Source: Ailurus styani (lineage: Eukaryota > Chordata > Mammalia > Carnivora > Ailuridae). From it: a stretch of DNA of 64,000 nt. The stretch is taken from contig LNAC01000008.1 of assembly GCA_002007465.1 (NCBI GenBank), forward strand, positions 8,430,810-8,494,809. The letters are read 5' to 3'. This document shows, one piece after another, positions 25,754-38,061 of this stretch (within the stretch, counting starts at the first letter, position 1; each line of letters begins with the position of its first letter). The notes below the pieces were generated by a model. The model had not been told where the DNA came from. It ran no database searches and saw nothing but the letters and a program-made list of their open reading frames with translations. A program made the translations under genes and the position numbers.

Positions 25754-26585
25754 AAAGGCTGAAGATGTTGAAAAACAAAGGAAGCAGAGGAGAAAGGGAC
25801 AGAAAGAGCCAGAAAGTACAACCTTAGCCAAATCAGTCCTCTCCATCCCATCTCTGTTTCTTCATCCGGAAAACAAGAACCGAGATGAACGAGGCAGAAG
25901 GAACAGGACCAGATACATAGGAGGTATGTGGTTAACTGGCTGTGTTTGCAGTCACTCATCCTTACCTATGGGGGAACTCCTATGTGGTCCTCAAAACCCC
26001 ACTCGAAAAGCCCCTCCTTCAGGAAGCCTTCTCTGACACCACCTTCCCAGGCTCAGCTGGGTGCTCCCAACCCCTATCCTTTCCCCCAGCCCAGCCTTGA
26101 CCTCACATCCCTAGGAATGTCTGTGCTTGGCTCTGTCTGCCCTAGACTGGAGGGAGGCCCTTTGAAGACTTAGCCAGAGAAGAAGCTACTCTGGGACCCA
26201 GTCCCTTGTCTGGGCCCAGAGCAGAGGTGGCAGAGAACTGGAGTGCTGGGGTTTAGGTTAGGGAGGGCTGGTGTCAGGTCCAGACCCCAGATAGTGGAGG
26301 GGCAAGGGGTGCCCCAGAAAGACCCAGGTCTTCCCCTCAGAGCCTTCTGCATGGCCCCAGCCCCTGTGCCTGCTTCTAGCTTCCTGGCCAGAGAGAAGCC
26401 GGAAAGCTGTGTGAGGCAGATGGAGGGAATGTGTAAAGTGTGGCGGAGTGTGTGCAGGTGAGAGGCACAAGGACGTGCTGGGGGCCACACAGCAAGTCTC
26501 CCCTGGACGAAGAGGGTCAGGCCTCCCCCCACCCCCAGCATGCACCCACTAGGGAGACTTGGGCCCCCCTGAGTCTCAGTCTCAG
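25754..26585. repeat. GDF15 upstream block, copy B of a near-identical pair
   Basis: Partner of 21284-22128. Lacks 14 bases present in copy A near 21886. Its high similarity contrasts with the strongly diverged exon 1 copy immediately to its left. Confidence 0.9.
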
Positions 26586-26589
26586 ATTC

Positions 26590-27300
26590 TGTACAGTGAG
26601 ATTATCACCCGGCTTTGGAAGGGTCCCAAAGTGTCCCGAGTGATACCCCCTGCAAGCAGGAGGGGCTTAAACCGGCTCCTGTCACTTCCAGCCTGTCACA
26701 GCTGGCTGGGAGGTTGGACCAGCCTCTTTCCATTCAGACCCAGGGGAGATAAGAAAGCCAGGGCCCCGGGGGCCAAGTACAGTAGCTAGAGTTGTAGGAG
26801 GCGATCCCCCCATGTCCCCTCCGACCATGCAGGGCCTTCTCTGCATCTTGTCAGAAGGCCTCGGTCCCCAGGGATACAGAGGTTGGAGGCCTGGAAGGGT
26901 TTCTTGGAAGACATCTCCACTGACCCCCCCAACTCTTCTGGGAGACTGTCAGGTGTGAGGCTCCGTGGAAAAGTAAGAGATGGCTCAACATTTTCAAGCA
27001 AACAGTTGAGTGGCATGTGGCAGTTGTGCCGCCATCACCTCTGTCTTTTCCAGAACATTCCCATCACCACCCAAGGAGACCTCATCCCCCTGAGCAGCCA
27101 CTTCCCCTCTGGCTCCCCCAGCCCCTGGCATCCACCAGTCAGCTTTCTGTCTCTCTGGATCTTCCCGCTCTGAACATTTTCTATTAAGTGTGCTGCAGTT
27201 CCCGATGTGGTGGGGCGGGGGTAGGGTTCCACACGCCAACAATTCTCCAACACTCCGAAACTGGGTGTCCTATGATGCAACTTAATCCTGACTCCACCTA
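26590..27300. other. Intergenic DNA with an L1 fragment
   Basis: No gene seen. A minus-strand L1 3'-end remnant is visible at about 27010-27190 ('cagcccctggcatccaccagtc', then 'tctctctggatcttcccgctc'). Confidence 0.5.
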
Positions 27301-27805
27301 CCTGGGTCAGATCCCACAGATTCGGGGTTCCGTCCTACAAGACTGTCTCCACTTCAGATGCCCAGAGCTCACCCAGCTTGTTAACTGTGGTCCTGATAGA
27401 CTGGCTTTAACCAGAAGTTTCCAGAACCCCCGTCCTTGGGTTCGGTTGCTTTGCCGGAGTGGCTCACAGAGCTCAGAAAACCCATTCACTCACTTCCTGA
27501 TTTATGACAAAGGACGTTAAAGGATACGAATCGGTAGAATACTAAGAGTCGCNCCTGGGTCAGATCCCACAGATTCGGGGTTCCGTCCTACAAGACTGTC
27601 TCCACTTCAGATGCCCAGAGCTCACCCAGCTTGTTAACTGTGGTCCTGATAGACTGGCTTTAACCAGAAGTTTCCAGAACCCCCGTCCTTGGGTTCGGTT
27701 GCTTTGCCGGAGTGGCTCACAGAGCTCAGAAAACCCATTCACTCACTTCCTGATTTATGACAAAGGACGTTAAAGGATACGAATTGGTAGAATACTAAGA
27801 GTCGC
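27301..27805. repeat. 252-bp direct duplication across a single N
   Basis: Copies at 27301-27552 and 27554-27805 differ at a single position (cgg/tgg near 27530 and 27783) and are separated by one N at 27553. The unit itself looks like part of an old LTR-type repeat that continues to about 28030. The arrangement is what an unmerged contig overlap would give. Confidence 0.95.
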
Positions 27806-28083
27806 ACAGGGAGAGGTATGTGGGAAGGGGTGCCCTCTCCCCAAACCTCCATGTTGATTGACCCGGAGGCTCTCTGGGGAGCCTTACCCTTTGGGCTTTT
27901 ATGGAAGCTTTATCAGATAGGCATGGCTGATTAAATCACCGGGGGATTCAGCCTCCAACCCCTCTCCCATCCCCTGAGGCCGGGGTGGGGGGTGGGACTG
28001 GAAGTTAAACTCTCCAATCACACGGTTAGGTGTCTTCCAAAAGTCAGCTCATTCAGAAAATAAAAGACATCTATGTAGCCCTT

Positions 28084-28198
28084 GGGGCACCTGGCTGGCT
28101 CATTTGGTAGAGCACTGAATTCTCAATCCCAGGAGGTCGTGAGTTCAAGCCCTACGGGGGCGGGGGGTGGCAGGGAACCTACTTAAAAAAAAAAAAAG
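28084..28198 (+). repeat. Old CAN-SINE subfamily copy
   Basis: Begins 'ggggcacctggctggctca' with 'tagagcactgaattctcaa' and 'gtgagttcaagccc', a more tRNA-like form than the other copies, then an A-tail. Confidence 0.75.
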
Positions 28199-28204
28199 AT
28201 ACAT

Positions 28205-28700
28205 TTATAGTTCTCATCCCAGGAATTCCAAGGGTCAAAAGCCAAACACATATTTCTTATTATAAGTGACCATGTCACACACGTATGTGAAATCAGACAA
28301 CAGGTGGCCTTTCATGCCTGGCTTCATTTGCTGAGCAGGACCTTTTCAAGGTTCATCCATGCTCTAGCGTGCATCATGGTTTTATTCCTTTTTATGGCTG
28401 AGTAATATTCCACCAGACAGATGGACCACATTTTGTTCATTTCTTCATCCATCGACGGTCATTTGGATTGTTTTCACCTTCTGGCGGCTGCGAACTGGGC
28501 TGCTGTGAACGTTCATATGCAAGGATCTGAGGACCAGTTGGGGATAGGCCCAGAAGTGCAATCGGTGGGTCAAATCGTGATTCTGTGTTTAATGTTTCGA
28601 GGAATGGACTGAATATTTTCCATAGCCTCTGCCTTTTTGTTTTTAAACTTTTATTGAGCTACAACTTCCATAAAAACAAAAGGAAACCATCTTGGTGTTC
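28205..28700 (-). mobile_element. Old L1 3' fragment
   Basis: 'ggttcatccatgctctagc', 'tttttatggctgagtaatattcc' and 'ctgctgtgaacgttcatatgc' are reverse-complement L1 3' sequence. No coding capacity remains. Confidence 0.6.
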
Positions 28701-30180
28701 AGCTTGGTGGCATTTCACACACAGTAGGCCTGTGGGACCACTTCCCAGATGAGGTTCCAGAACATTCCCTGCCCCAGGAACACACTGGGTCCCCTCCCGT
28801 CACTCTCTCTATCCCTGGAATAACAGCCAGGGCTGTTTCTGTGACCGGGGATGAGTTTGCCCATTTTCCAACTTGATATAACACAACCAGCCAGAATATT
28901 CTCTTTACTGTCTGGCGTCTTTCCCCCAATGCCATGTCTGAGACACTCGATCTTTCTCATGTGGTCCATCATTTTCCCTTGCAGTATCGTGGTCCTCTGT
29001 GCCCACCCAGGAGAGGACCTGCAGGCTTGTGAACGGGTCTGTCACTTTATGAACAGGACCAGTAATTAATGTATCCTTGGAATTTCCCTAATTCCAAGGA
29101 TACCACGGAGGGTCTGGGGGATCCCTAGGAACAGGAAAAGGGGGGCATTAACTCCACAGTGTTTCTGGTTCACCAAACTCTGGAATGCTGGCAGCCAGGC
29201 CCATCTGGCTCCCCTTTACAACATCGTTAGCAGATGACCTCATAGCCAGTCCCGTGGCCAAGCCGGGAGGGGCAGAGGGACGGACTGTGGGCAGCCAGCC
29301 ATCAATGAGCTCAGCAGACTGGGACCCTGCATTCCTCGTTGGCAGCTTCCATGGGTCCCCAGGGATCAATCCAAGGTGAGAGTAAACAGCATGGAGGCCA
29401 GGGGTCAAGCCGTCCCTGCCACCAGGCTTGGTCCCAAACTGCCCAGAATTTTCCCTCATCACCTACTCTTGGCCATAGTCACCCTCATCAAACACACACA
29501 ACACACAACAGAACACACACCCACTTTTATTGTTTGTTCCTTGTGACAGGAAGCAAACAGTCACGGCGGGAGGTCCGGAAGAGGCAAAAAAAAAAAAAAA
29601 AGCAGGTTATTTGAAAATTTCCTGAGTTCGCAGGGCAAGGGAGGATTGATATCCCATTCTGTGAATGTCCCTCCGGGCCAGCAGGCACCCCTGTCATCTA
29701 GTGTCATCTAGAGGGTTCCACAGCCAGCCCTAGGGTCAAATCCTGGCTCAGCCCTCGAGATGCCCAGCAGATCTGGAAGCATTGCTCATCTCTTCCCAAC
29801 TTTGGTTTCTCAGTAGTACCCGCTTAGAGAGTAGCACTGAGTAGATGAGGCTTGAGTTTAGCTGTAATCCCAATATTTTAGAACTAATAACTATCATGAG
29901 GATAGGTGGTTGGGCAGGAGTGTTTGCTTTAGCCAGAGTTGGGTTGAGCTAGGCCTGCCTGGGCAAGTTTGCTTGGAAAGAATGTCTCCTTCCAACGAAC
30001 CCCTATTTATCATTAAACCCCAGCTTTGATGTCCTACCTTTCAATAAGCATTCCCCATTCTCTCCGCAGGTTCCTTCAGGCTGAGGGGCCTCTCTCTGGC
30101 ACCATCTTGCCCACACAGGACCGGAGTCTGATTCTGGCCTTGTGCCCCCTTGCAGACCATCACCTTCTCAAGGACCAAGC
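28700..30180. other. Intergenic DNA, no gene seen
   Basis: Contains a perfect short hairpin at 29071-29103 and a CA-rich patch near 29490-29520. ORFs are short and unsupported. Confidence 0.4.
29071..29103. other. Perfect 14-bp inverted repeat
   Basis: gtatccttggaatt and its exact reverse complement are separated by five bases (tccct). It is AT-balanced, lacks a following T-run and is not near a gene. Confidence 0.9.
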
Positions 30181-30189
30181 TCCAGTAAG

Positions 30190-30450
30190 GCCTAGTCTAC
30201 TGCAGCAAAATCCCACAAACAGGGGTGCGTAAAGCACCAGAAAATTGTTCTTTCACAGTTCTACAGGCCAGAAGTTTGAAATCAAGGACCTGTGGGGGCC
30301 ATGTTTGTGCTGAAGGCTTTAGGGAAGGACCCTTCCTGGCCTCCTCCAGGTTTGGGTGGCCCCAGGTGTTCCTTGTGCAGGGGCCAAGGGCAGGCAGCCC
30401 CAAGATGGGCAACTTTGGCATGAACACTGTTTTGAGTTAAAAGCAATCAA
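30190..30450. repeat. Old interspersed repeat fragment, family unassigned
   Basis: 'gttctttcacagttctacaggccagaagtttgaaatcaagg' style sequence is a common mammalian dispersed repeat motif. A companion part may lie at 31380-31500 ('taacttaattacatctgtaaaggccc'). Confidence 0.45.
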
Positions 30451-30524
30451 AACCCAACAGATTCAGGAAAAGCTCTGTTTCTCTCTCTCCACTGCTTGCT
30501 TGTACCAGGAAGAGGGCTATTTAA

Positions 30525-30700
30525 AAAAATTTTTTTTAATTCAATTTAACATATATGTTAACATAAGTTAACATATACTATATTATTAGTTTCAGGGGTA
30601 GAAATTAGTGATTCGTCAGTTGCATATAAAACCCAGTGCTCATTCCATCCAGTGCCCTCCTTAGTGCCCATCACCCAGTTCCACCCCCCACCCCCACCTA
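30525..30700 (-). mobile_element. L1 3' end fragment
   Basis: 'attagtttcaggggtag', 'tgattcgtcagttgcatataa' and 'cccagtgctcattcc' match the reverse complement of the carnivoran L1 3' end. Confidence 0.65.
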
Positions 30701-30751
30701 GGAAGAGAGCTATTAACAGAGTTTCCTCTCCACCTAAGAAACTTACCTACA

Positions 30752-30942
30752 GGGCGCCTGGGTGGCTCAGTGGGTTAAAGCCTCTGCCTTTGGCTCAGGT
30801 CATGATCTCAGGGTCCTGGGATCGAGGCCCACATCGGGCTCTCTGCTCAGCGGGGAGCCTGCTTCCTCCTCTCTCTGTCTCTGCCTGCCTCTCAGCCTAC
30901 TTGTGATCTCTCTCTGTCAAATAAATAAATCTTTAAAAAAAA
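30752..30942 (+). repeat. CAN-SINE
   Basis: Target-site duplication taagaaacttacctaca on the left and taagaaacttatctgca on the right. Confidence 0.95.
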
Positions 30943-30975
30943 TTAAGAAACTTATCTGCATAATGGGCAATCTTT

Positions 30976-31119
30976 GTTTTCCAAACATCTCCTCCCACCT
31001 TCCTGCTAGTGGTCTTTCTCCCCTTTCCTCCTCAGACCCTTCCCGATGTTTTCCAAACATCTCCTCCCACCTTCCTGCTAGTGGTCTTTCTCCCCTTTCC
31101 TCCTCAGACCCTTCTCCCT
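30976..31119. repeat. 72-bp tandem duplication
   Basis: A 72-bp unit starting gttttccaaacatctcc (30976) is repeated directly from 31048 with almost no change. No N separates the copies. Confidence 0.9.
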
Positions 31120-31499
31120 CCCCCGAGTTCATGTAATCATCACACTGCCTTATTGTCTTTGGCATCCCATGTCTGTGTGGGTTCCCTGTACATATGCACG
31201 CTATTAAATTTGATTTTTTCCTGTTAATCTGTCTCATGTCAGTTGGATTCTTAGTCCCACTAGAGGGACCTTGAAGGACAGAGAGAATTCTTCCACCCCA
31301 ACACTTGGCTTGTGGCTGCATCACTCCAAACTCTGTTTCCATCTTTACATGGCCTTCTCTTCTCTGTCTCTCCTCTTCCCTCTCTAAGGACACCTGTCAT
31401 ATTGAAGGCCCACCATAAATCCAGAATGGTCTCATTCCCAACTTTAACTTAATTACATCTGTAAAGGCCCTTTTGCCAGCTAAGGTCACATTCACAGGG

Positions 31500-32640
31500 A
31501 CAGAGGGATAGATATCTGATCAGGTATGTTCAGAGAAGGGCCGCAAAAGCCACTGAGAGACATCCACGGCAGTGAATGGGGATGCCAAGGGCTGGGGGGA
31601 TTGCCTTCCTCTGCACCGGAGTGTGGAGTAAAGAAATAAATAGCAAGGGGGAGATTTTTGAGCCTCTCTCTTTTGTCAAGTGCTTAAGACACAATCTTTA
31701 TAAAACCCGATGCGTTTGACGTGTGTCTCCTTTTCACAAATGAGACACTGAAGCCAGCGAGGTGGGCTTGCCAAGGCCACATGGCTGGCAGCCAGCAGGA
31801 TGGGTGTGGGGCCCCTTACAGCCAGCCCCAAATCCACTCTATCTCCCTTAGAGCCCCTAACATGAGGGAATATAGCCACCCTGAGACCAAGCATGAGATG
31901 CAGTGGGGAGGAAGAAAATTCTCACCCCACCCTTCTGAGTTCTTGGTTGAGACCTCCTATAATAAAAGACAGATTAAGAAGAGAAAAACAGAAGTTTAAC
32001 GTGTATACCTCAAATATACATAGGAGAGACACAGGAAAACAGGAAACTCCAAGAGATGGCCCAAGCGATCACCTTAAATACCATCTTCAACTAAAGACAA
32101 AAGAAAGATATTGGGGATGGGGCTTGAGGCTAGTTATATGCTTCTCCATTGATAAGATTCTCTTGTGATTTGGAGCCAGACTTCTCATCCTGATACAGAG
32201 AGGGACACACTCTTAAAAATGGAGACCCTCCTTATAAATGTAAATTTTCCTTACGATAGGGTCACTTCAACTCTGTTTTTCCAGAGCTTGTCCTGTGTCT
32301 GCAGTTTCTCAAAATAATCCTTATGCCAAAGAGGCATTTTTTGCTGTGACATCTTCTGCTACCTCTGGATGGGAATGATACACACGTGCTGTGCGGCGTA
32401 TGATGGGCTTGTAATACTTGGGCATTGTGGGACAAACCCACGCTCAGGGAAAGGAGACTCAATTTCAAATCCTGATTTTGTCAGTTCCTGGCTGTGTGAT
32501 CTTGGGTAGGTGTCTTGACCTCTCTGTGCCAGGCTCCTCCTCTGATGTCCTGATCCCTGGCCCAGCCACAGCTATGAGGATTCACAGGTCTTTCTCCTTC
32601 ATTCTGATAAGGGTAATTCATCTACTGGGACTTATTAAAT
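31500..32640. other. Intergenic DNA, no gene seen
   Basis: A MIR core lies near 32455-32530 ('ggctgtgtgatcttgggtagg'). Other sequence is unassigned old repeat or unique DNA. Confidence 0.4.
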
Positions 32641-32985
32641 AGAAGCCAGTGTCCCTGCCCACATCACAAATCTAAACCTAAGTCAGCTTGCCCTTTTAGG
32701 AAGCCTAACATACACCAATCACAATCTTCCCATTCAGCTTTAGCTAGCTTACCTTACCCCAGAAAACAGGATGTGCTAGACTTGCAAGGATATCCCTGAC
32801 CTCCTCACCAATCATGCCCTGTTTCTGAGTTGCTGCTTCTAAGTTCTATCAAATCCCACATTCCTTGGGAAGTGTGCTTCTCTGATTGTGAGGCAAGTAC
32901 TCTCCCAATCTGTGGATTGTTTTCCCTTGAATAAAGGGCATCAAACTTGTGGCTAAACTATAGTGTTTTTGTTGTTGGAAAGTGC
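32640..32985 (+). repeat. Possible old solo LTR
   Basis: Two CCAAT-type motifs ('acaccaatcacaatc', 'tcaccaatcatgccc') precede a pyrimidine-rich stretch and 'gaataaagggcatc', an arrangement like a class I LTR with U3 boxes and a polyadenylation signal. Ends are not defined. Confidence 0.35.
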
Positions 32986-33000
32986 TCCCATCAGAGGTGC

Positions 33001-33189
33001 TTTATTTTTTCTATAGACTTTATTTGAGAGAGTGAGTGAGAGAACATGAATGGGGGAAGGAACAGAGGGAGAGGGAGAAGCAGACTCTGCGCTGAACAGG
33101 GAGCCCTACCTGGGGCTTGATCCCAGGACCTTGGGATTATAACCTGAGTAGGAGGCAGACGCTTAACTGACTGAGCCACCCAGGTGCCC
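33001..33189 (-). repeat. CAN-SINE
   Basis: Ends 'ctgagccacccaggtgcccc'. Flanks share 'agaggt'-type target sequence (atcagaggtgctttat and ctgagaggtattttaa). Confidence 0.9.
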
Positions 33190-33709
33190 CTGAGAGGTAT
33201 TTTAAAGAAACCCATCTATTCATTCATGCATCTGTTCATTCCACAAATAGTGCTTCAACATCTAACACAGCAGGGGCTCCTTTCAAGTGGCTCTGGGCCA
33301 TTTTTTGGCCTGGGTATGGAAGGAGTAGAGAAAAGGGAACTCCCAGTGGGGGACATGGCCTATGCAAAGGCCCTGCGGTTGGAGACTCTCACACAGACTA
33401 GCTGGAGGTGACAGCCCAGTTTAGGAACTTGAAAGCAGACCCAGGCCCAAGAGGCCGTTCACAGGAGATGAGCCTGTTTGAAATCCTGGTTTGGCTTCTC
33501 AGCTCTGTGAGCAGGAGAGCTCTTCACATCCTGGATTCTTTTTCTTGTCAAGGGCAATTTTCCTCACCTGGGGAGGCTTATTTGCAACTCTTCGGGATCA
33601 AGGTAAGATGAAAAATCTGTTAGCATGTAGAGGCACACTGAAAAGTACCCAATCAATGGTGAGGGCTACTTCTTAAGTGAAGTCAGTTTCATTATTAAAA
33701 AAAAGATGA

Positions 33710-34270
33710 ACATTTTTTTTATTGTGTAAAAGACACATAATGTAAAATATATCATTTTAACCATTTTAAAATGTGTGATTTGGTGGATTTAGCACATTTG
33801 CAGGGTGGTGTAACCACCATATCTGTCTAGTTCCAGAAAGTTTCATCACCCCAAAAGGAAACTCCATCCCATTCGCTGTTATCCCCACCCCGCCCCCGCC
33901 AACCACCAATCTACTTTCCGTCTCTATAATTTTGCCTCTTTTGAACATTTCACGCAAGTGGAATCGTATAATATTTATATTCTATTTTGGCAATTGTGAC
34001 TAGTGCTGCTAGCAACATATCTGTACAAGTTTAGTTTGACCCCTGTGTCCCGTTCTCTCGGGCTGATACCGAGGAGTGGAATTGCTGGATCGTGTGACAG
34101 TTTTATGTTTAACTTGCTGAGAAACTGCCAAACCTTCTCTTGTCAGTTTTATCTTAGTTATGAAAGGTTTCAGGTATACACAAAAGTTATCAATCATAAA
34201 ATAACACCTACTGACCTCATACCCAGCTAAAAAAAGAAACAGTCCCCCAAAGAGTTGCAACCCCTGTAAA
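33710..34270 (-). mobile_element. Old L1 3' fragment
   Basis: 'atataatcattttaaccatttt'-like, 'ccaaccaccaatctactttcc' and 'ggaatcgtataatatttatat' are the reversed L1 3' end. No ORF survives. Confidence 0.65.
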
Positions 34271-34365
34271 TCCCCCATCATCCATCCACTATACTCTCCT
34301 CTCCAGTCTCAGGGAAATCTCGTCTGAAACTGGGATTTGATCATCCCTGGGCCTGTTTTTATAAT

Positions 34366-34388
34366 ATTATATATATATATATATATAT
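34366..34388. repeat. (AT)n microsatellite
   Basis: About eleven TA units at the T-rich edge of a SINE. A related 'atattatatata' piece follows the SINE. Confidence 0.8.
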
Positions 34389-34590
34389 TTTTTTTAAGAT
34401 TTTATTTATTTATTTCACAGCAGGAGAGAGATCACAAGGAGGCAGAGAGGCAGGCAGAGAGAGAGAGAGAGAGGGGGAAGCAGGCTCCCCGCCGAGCAGA
34501 GAGCCCGATGCGGGCCTCGATCCCAGGACCCTGAGATCATGACCTGGGCCGAAAGCAGAGGCTTTAACCCACTGAGCCACCCAGGCGCCC
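34389..34590 (-). repeat. CAN-SINE
   Basis: GA-rich body and end 'gagccacccaggcgccc', flanked on both sides by 'atattatata' target sequence. Confidence 0.95.
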
Positions 34591-34640
34591 ATATTATATA
34601 TATTTTTAAGGGATAGGCATATTTAAAACTTTATCAGCAA

Positions 34641-34750
34641 GGGGTCCTGGCTGGCTCAGTCAGTGGAGCATGTAACTCTTGATCTCAGGGTTGTGGGTTC
34701 GGCCCCACATTGCGTGTAGAGATTATTTAAAAATAAAATCTTAAAAAAAA
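34641..34750 (+). repeat. Old short CAN-SINE
   Basis: Begins 'ggggtcctggctggctcag'. Target-site duplication ttatcagcaa occurs at both ends. Confidence 0.8.
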
Positions 34751-34937
34751 CAACAACTTTTATCAGCAAAACAGTGGAGTGGACAGCTCCCAACCTCTCC
34801 TTCCCCCACAGGAACATCAAACAAAAACTAACAGAATTGACTTTCTCAGAATCTGGAAAACAGTCAAAGGTTTGCAGCAACTAAGCAAATGTTGAAGCAA
34901 AAAAAAAAAAAAAAAGGCAGTTTGAAAATTACAGGAA

Positions 34938-35197
34938 GGGGTCCCTTGGTGGCTCAGTGGTTGGGCGTCTGACTTTGGCTCAGGTTGTGATTCCAGGGTC
35001 CTGGGATCCAGCCCCACGTCAGACTCCCTGCTCAGTGGGGAGCCTGTTTCTCCTTCTCCCTCTCCTCCTGCTTGTGTTTCCTCTTTCGCTCTCTCTCTCA
35101 GTCAAGTAAATAAATAAATAAAACCTTTACCCCTTGGGCAAAGAATAAAAATAAAATTAAAAATAAATAAATAAATAAATAAAACCTTTAAAAAAAG
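34938..35197 (+). repeat. CAN-SINE with expanded A-rich tail
   Basis: Begins 'ggggtcccttggtggctcag'; the tail contains repeated (AAAT) units and a duplicated 'ataaaaccttta' segment. Confidence 0.85.
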
Positions 35198-35230
35198 AAG
35201 AAGAAGAAAAGAAAATGGTAGGAAAGCCTT

Positions 35231-35431
35231 TTTGTTTTTTAAAATATTTTATTTATTTGAGACAGAGAGAAAGAGAGAGAGAGCACAAGCAGGGAGGAGG
35301 GTCAGAGGGAGAGGGAGAAGCAGACTTCCTGCCAAGCAGGGAGCCTGATGCGGGGCTGGATCCCAGGACCCTGAGACCATGACCCAAGCCAAAGGCAGCC
35401 ACTCAACTGACTGAGCCACCCAGGCACCCCT
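35231..35431 (-). repeat. CAN-SINE
   Basis: A 20-bp target-site duplication, gaaaatggtaggaaagcctt, is exact at both ends. Confidence 0.95.
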
Positions 35432-35787
35432 GAAAATGGTAGGAAAGCCTTGTAGCATTTTTACTTGCCCTTGCCAAGAGATGATGCCCTTGCCAAAGAT
35501 GTTCTTGGCCTCCCCAGCTCTGCAGTGGTGGTTTAGCAAAAGCAACCTGTGTTTTCGGTGCTAAACCCTGATCCCTGATTCTGGAGGAAGCAGGACAGAT
35601 CTTATTCACAAATTATTTTATAGGTCTCTTCAGACCTACTTAGGGATTTTTGAAGGACTGATACAGAGTGCTGATCTCTGGATTATGTAACTCAGAGCAC
35701 AGGCCAGAAAAGTGGCATGCGCTGCTCAAAAACACTGCAAGATGAACTCATGACCTGCAAACATGTAGGATAAAAGCTTACGGTCAA

Positions 35788-35975
35788 GGGCACCTGGGTG
35801 GCTCAGTGGGTTAAAGCCTCCGCCTTCAGCTCAGGTCATGATCTCAGGGTCCTGGGATCGAGTCCCGCATTGAGCTCCCTGCTCAGCGGGGAGCCTGCTT
35901 CCTCCTCTTTCTGCCTCTCTGCCTACTTGTGATCTCTCTCTGTGTCAAATAAATAAATAAAATCTTAAAAAAAAA
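35788..35975 (+). repeat. CAN-SINE
   Basis: Target-site duplication aaaagcttacggtcaa / aaaagcttatggtcaa. Confidence 0.95.
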
Positions 35976-36002
35976 GCTTATGGTCAAAATCAATAATCTA
36001 TG

Positions 36003-36190
36003 GATGTTTGGGTGGCTCAGTTGGTTAGTGTCTGCCTTGGGCTTTGGTCATGATTCCAGGATCCTGGGATTGAGTCACGCATCGGGCTCCTTCCTCGGTG
36101 GAGAGCATGATTCTCCCTCTGCCTGTCCCTCCCCCCGCTTGTGTGCTCTTGCTCTCTCACATACACAAATAAATAAAACCTTAAAAAAAA
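36003..36190 (+). repeat. CAN-SINE
   Basis: Diverged head 'gatgtttgggtggctcag'. Flanks share 'aaaatcaat'. It inserted 28 bp after the preceding SINE. Confidence 0.85.
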
Positions 36191-36510
36191 TCAATTACCT
36201 AAACCCTGGGAGGAAAAATTGGGGGAGATTCTTTGGGAAATTAGGACATTCAAAGCATCCATAGATATGGAGGGAATTTAGAAAAGTATATGCATGGCCC
36301 AGAGCTAGACTTAGGCTCAGAAAAGACCCGAGAAGACCCTAAGTTTTCATCTTGGGGTGATCCCTAGACGCAGTACAAGCCTGACTTAACGTCGAAGGGA
36401 TGCTCCGGCACATAGTCGATCTACAAAGACTAGGAGAGGTGGATTCTTTTCTTGTTTGATCATAGGGTTTTTTTTGGGGGGGTGTTCTTTTTTTTAGCTC
36501 CTAGCATTTA

Positions 36511-36703
36511 TTTTTTTTTTAAAGATTTATTTATTTATTTATTTATTTATATGACACAGAGAGATTACAAGTAGGCAGAGGGGCAGGAGGAAGCAGGCTC
36601 CTTGCTCAGCAGGAAGCCCGATGCAGGCCTCGATCCCAGGACTCTGAGATCATCACCTGAGCCGAAGGCAGAGGCTTTAACCCACTGAGCCACCCAGGCG
36701 CCC
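36511..36703 (-). repeat. CAN-SINE
   Basis: Target-site duplication agctcctagcattta / agctcctggcattta. Confidence 0.95.
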
Positions 36704-37118
36704 AGCTCCTGGCATTTAAAGAAATCTCTGTCAAGACATTAACTGAACCTGAGCTAAAGAACTGAGAACCCAGTGACCACACACAATAAAAAATACAGTC
36801 TTTTCATAATAGTTTGGAAAAGTACTGGCACAAATTATTTTTTTAATTTAAATTCAATTAATTAATATACAATGTATTATTTGTTTGAGGGGTACAGGTC
36901 TGTGATTCAACAGTCTTATGGAATACCCAGTGAACACCGACACAAATTAAATAATACAGCCTTCAACAATTTAAAGACAAAAACAAAAACAGTAAGCAAG
37001 AAGATAATGTGATTTCCACAATTACCACATTATAATGTTCAAATGCCTAGTTTTCAACAAAAAGTTACAAGGCATAAAAGGGAACATAAAATTATGGCCC
37101 ATTCAAAGGAGCAGAATA

Positions 37119-37528
37119 GGGGCACCTGGGTGGCTTAACGTTAAGCAGCTGACTCTTGACTTCAGCTAAGGTCATGATCTCAGGGTCAGGAGATTGAGTC
37201 CCATCTGGGGCTCTGCCCTGGGCATGGAGCCTGCTTAAGATTCTCTTCCCTGGGGCACCTGGGTGGCTCAATAGGTTAAAGCCTCTGCCTTTAGCTCAGG
37301 TCATGATCTCAGGGTCCTGGGATCGAGCCCTGCACTGGGCTGCCTGCTTATCAGGGAGCCTGCCTCCTCCTCTCCCTCTGCCTGCTTCTCTGCCTACTTG
37401 AAATCAATCTCTCTTTCTCTCTCTCTCTCTCTCGTCAAATAAATAAATAAATCTTAAAAAAAAAAAAGATTCTCTTTCCTTCTCCACTGCTTGTCCCCGC
37501 TGCCTTGTACTCTCTCTCCCTAAAACAA
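37119..37528 (+). repeat. CAN-SINE split by a nested SINE
   Basis: Head at 37119 ('ggggcacctgggtggctta'), tail resuming after 37467 and ending near 37528. Interrupted by the SINE at 37252-37467. Confidence 0.85.
37252..37467 (+). repeat. CAN-SINE nested in another CAN-SINE
   Basis: Target-site duplication agattctcttccct / agattctctttcct lies within the host SINE. Includes a (CT)n run. Confidence 0.9.
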
Positions 37529-37565
37529 AACACCCACCCATCATGTATAAGCTATCCTCAGTATG

Positions 37566-37760
37566 TTTTTTTAAAAAAGATTTTATTTATTTATTTGAGA
37601 GAGACTGAGAGAGAGAGAGAGAGAGAGAGAACATGGGCGGGGGTGGGGGGGCAGAAAGAGAGCTGAGCAGGGAGCCTGAAATGGGGCTCGATCCCAGGAC
37701 CCTGGTATCATGACCTGAGCTCAAGGCAGACACTTAACTGACTGAGATATGTAGGTTCCC
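37566..37760 (-). repeat. CAN-SINE with (GA)n expansion
   Basis: Target-site duplication ctatcctcagtatg / ctatcctcaataaa. A (GA)n run spans about 37608-37630. Confidence 0.9.
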
Positions 37761-38061
37761 CTATCCTCAATAAAATTAATAGCCTGACCAAGAATTCTAT
37801 ACCAACAAAACAGTTCTTCAAACATGAGGAATAAATCAAAACATTCTCAGATAAGCAAAAGCTGAGGGAGTTTTTGCCATCATATCTACCCTTCAAGAAA
37901 TGCTAAAGGAGTCCTATGGGTTGAAATAAAAGGACACGAGACACTAACTCAAAGCCATATGTAAATATATATGCATCAAACAACAGAGCTCCGAATTATA
38001 AGAAACAAACATTGATGGGATCGAAAAGAAAAACAAATAGTTCTACAAAATCATTTGGAGT

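Larger units (their letters stand above)
24790..26740 (-). pseudogene. Duplicated GDF15 5' region (copy B, whole block)
   Basis: Contains, in GDF15 order on the minus strand, an upstream block, the TATA-equivalent site, an exon 1 relic and part of intron 1. The intron portion is recognised by 'atctggaacca' and by 'gtttccccatctg' followed by 'gcctcacc', both shared with 20120-20430. Exon 2 is absent, so no cytokine can be made. Confidence 0.8.
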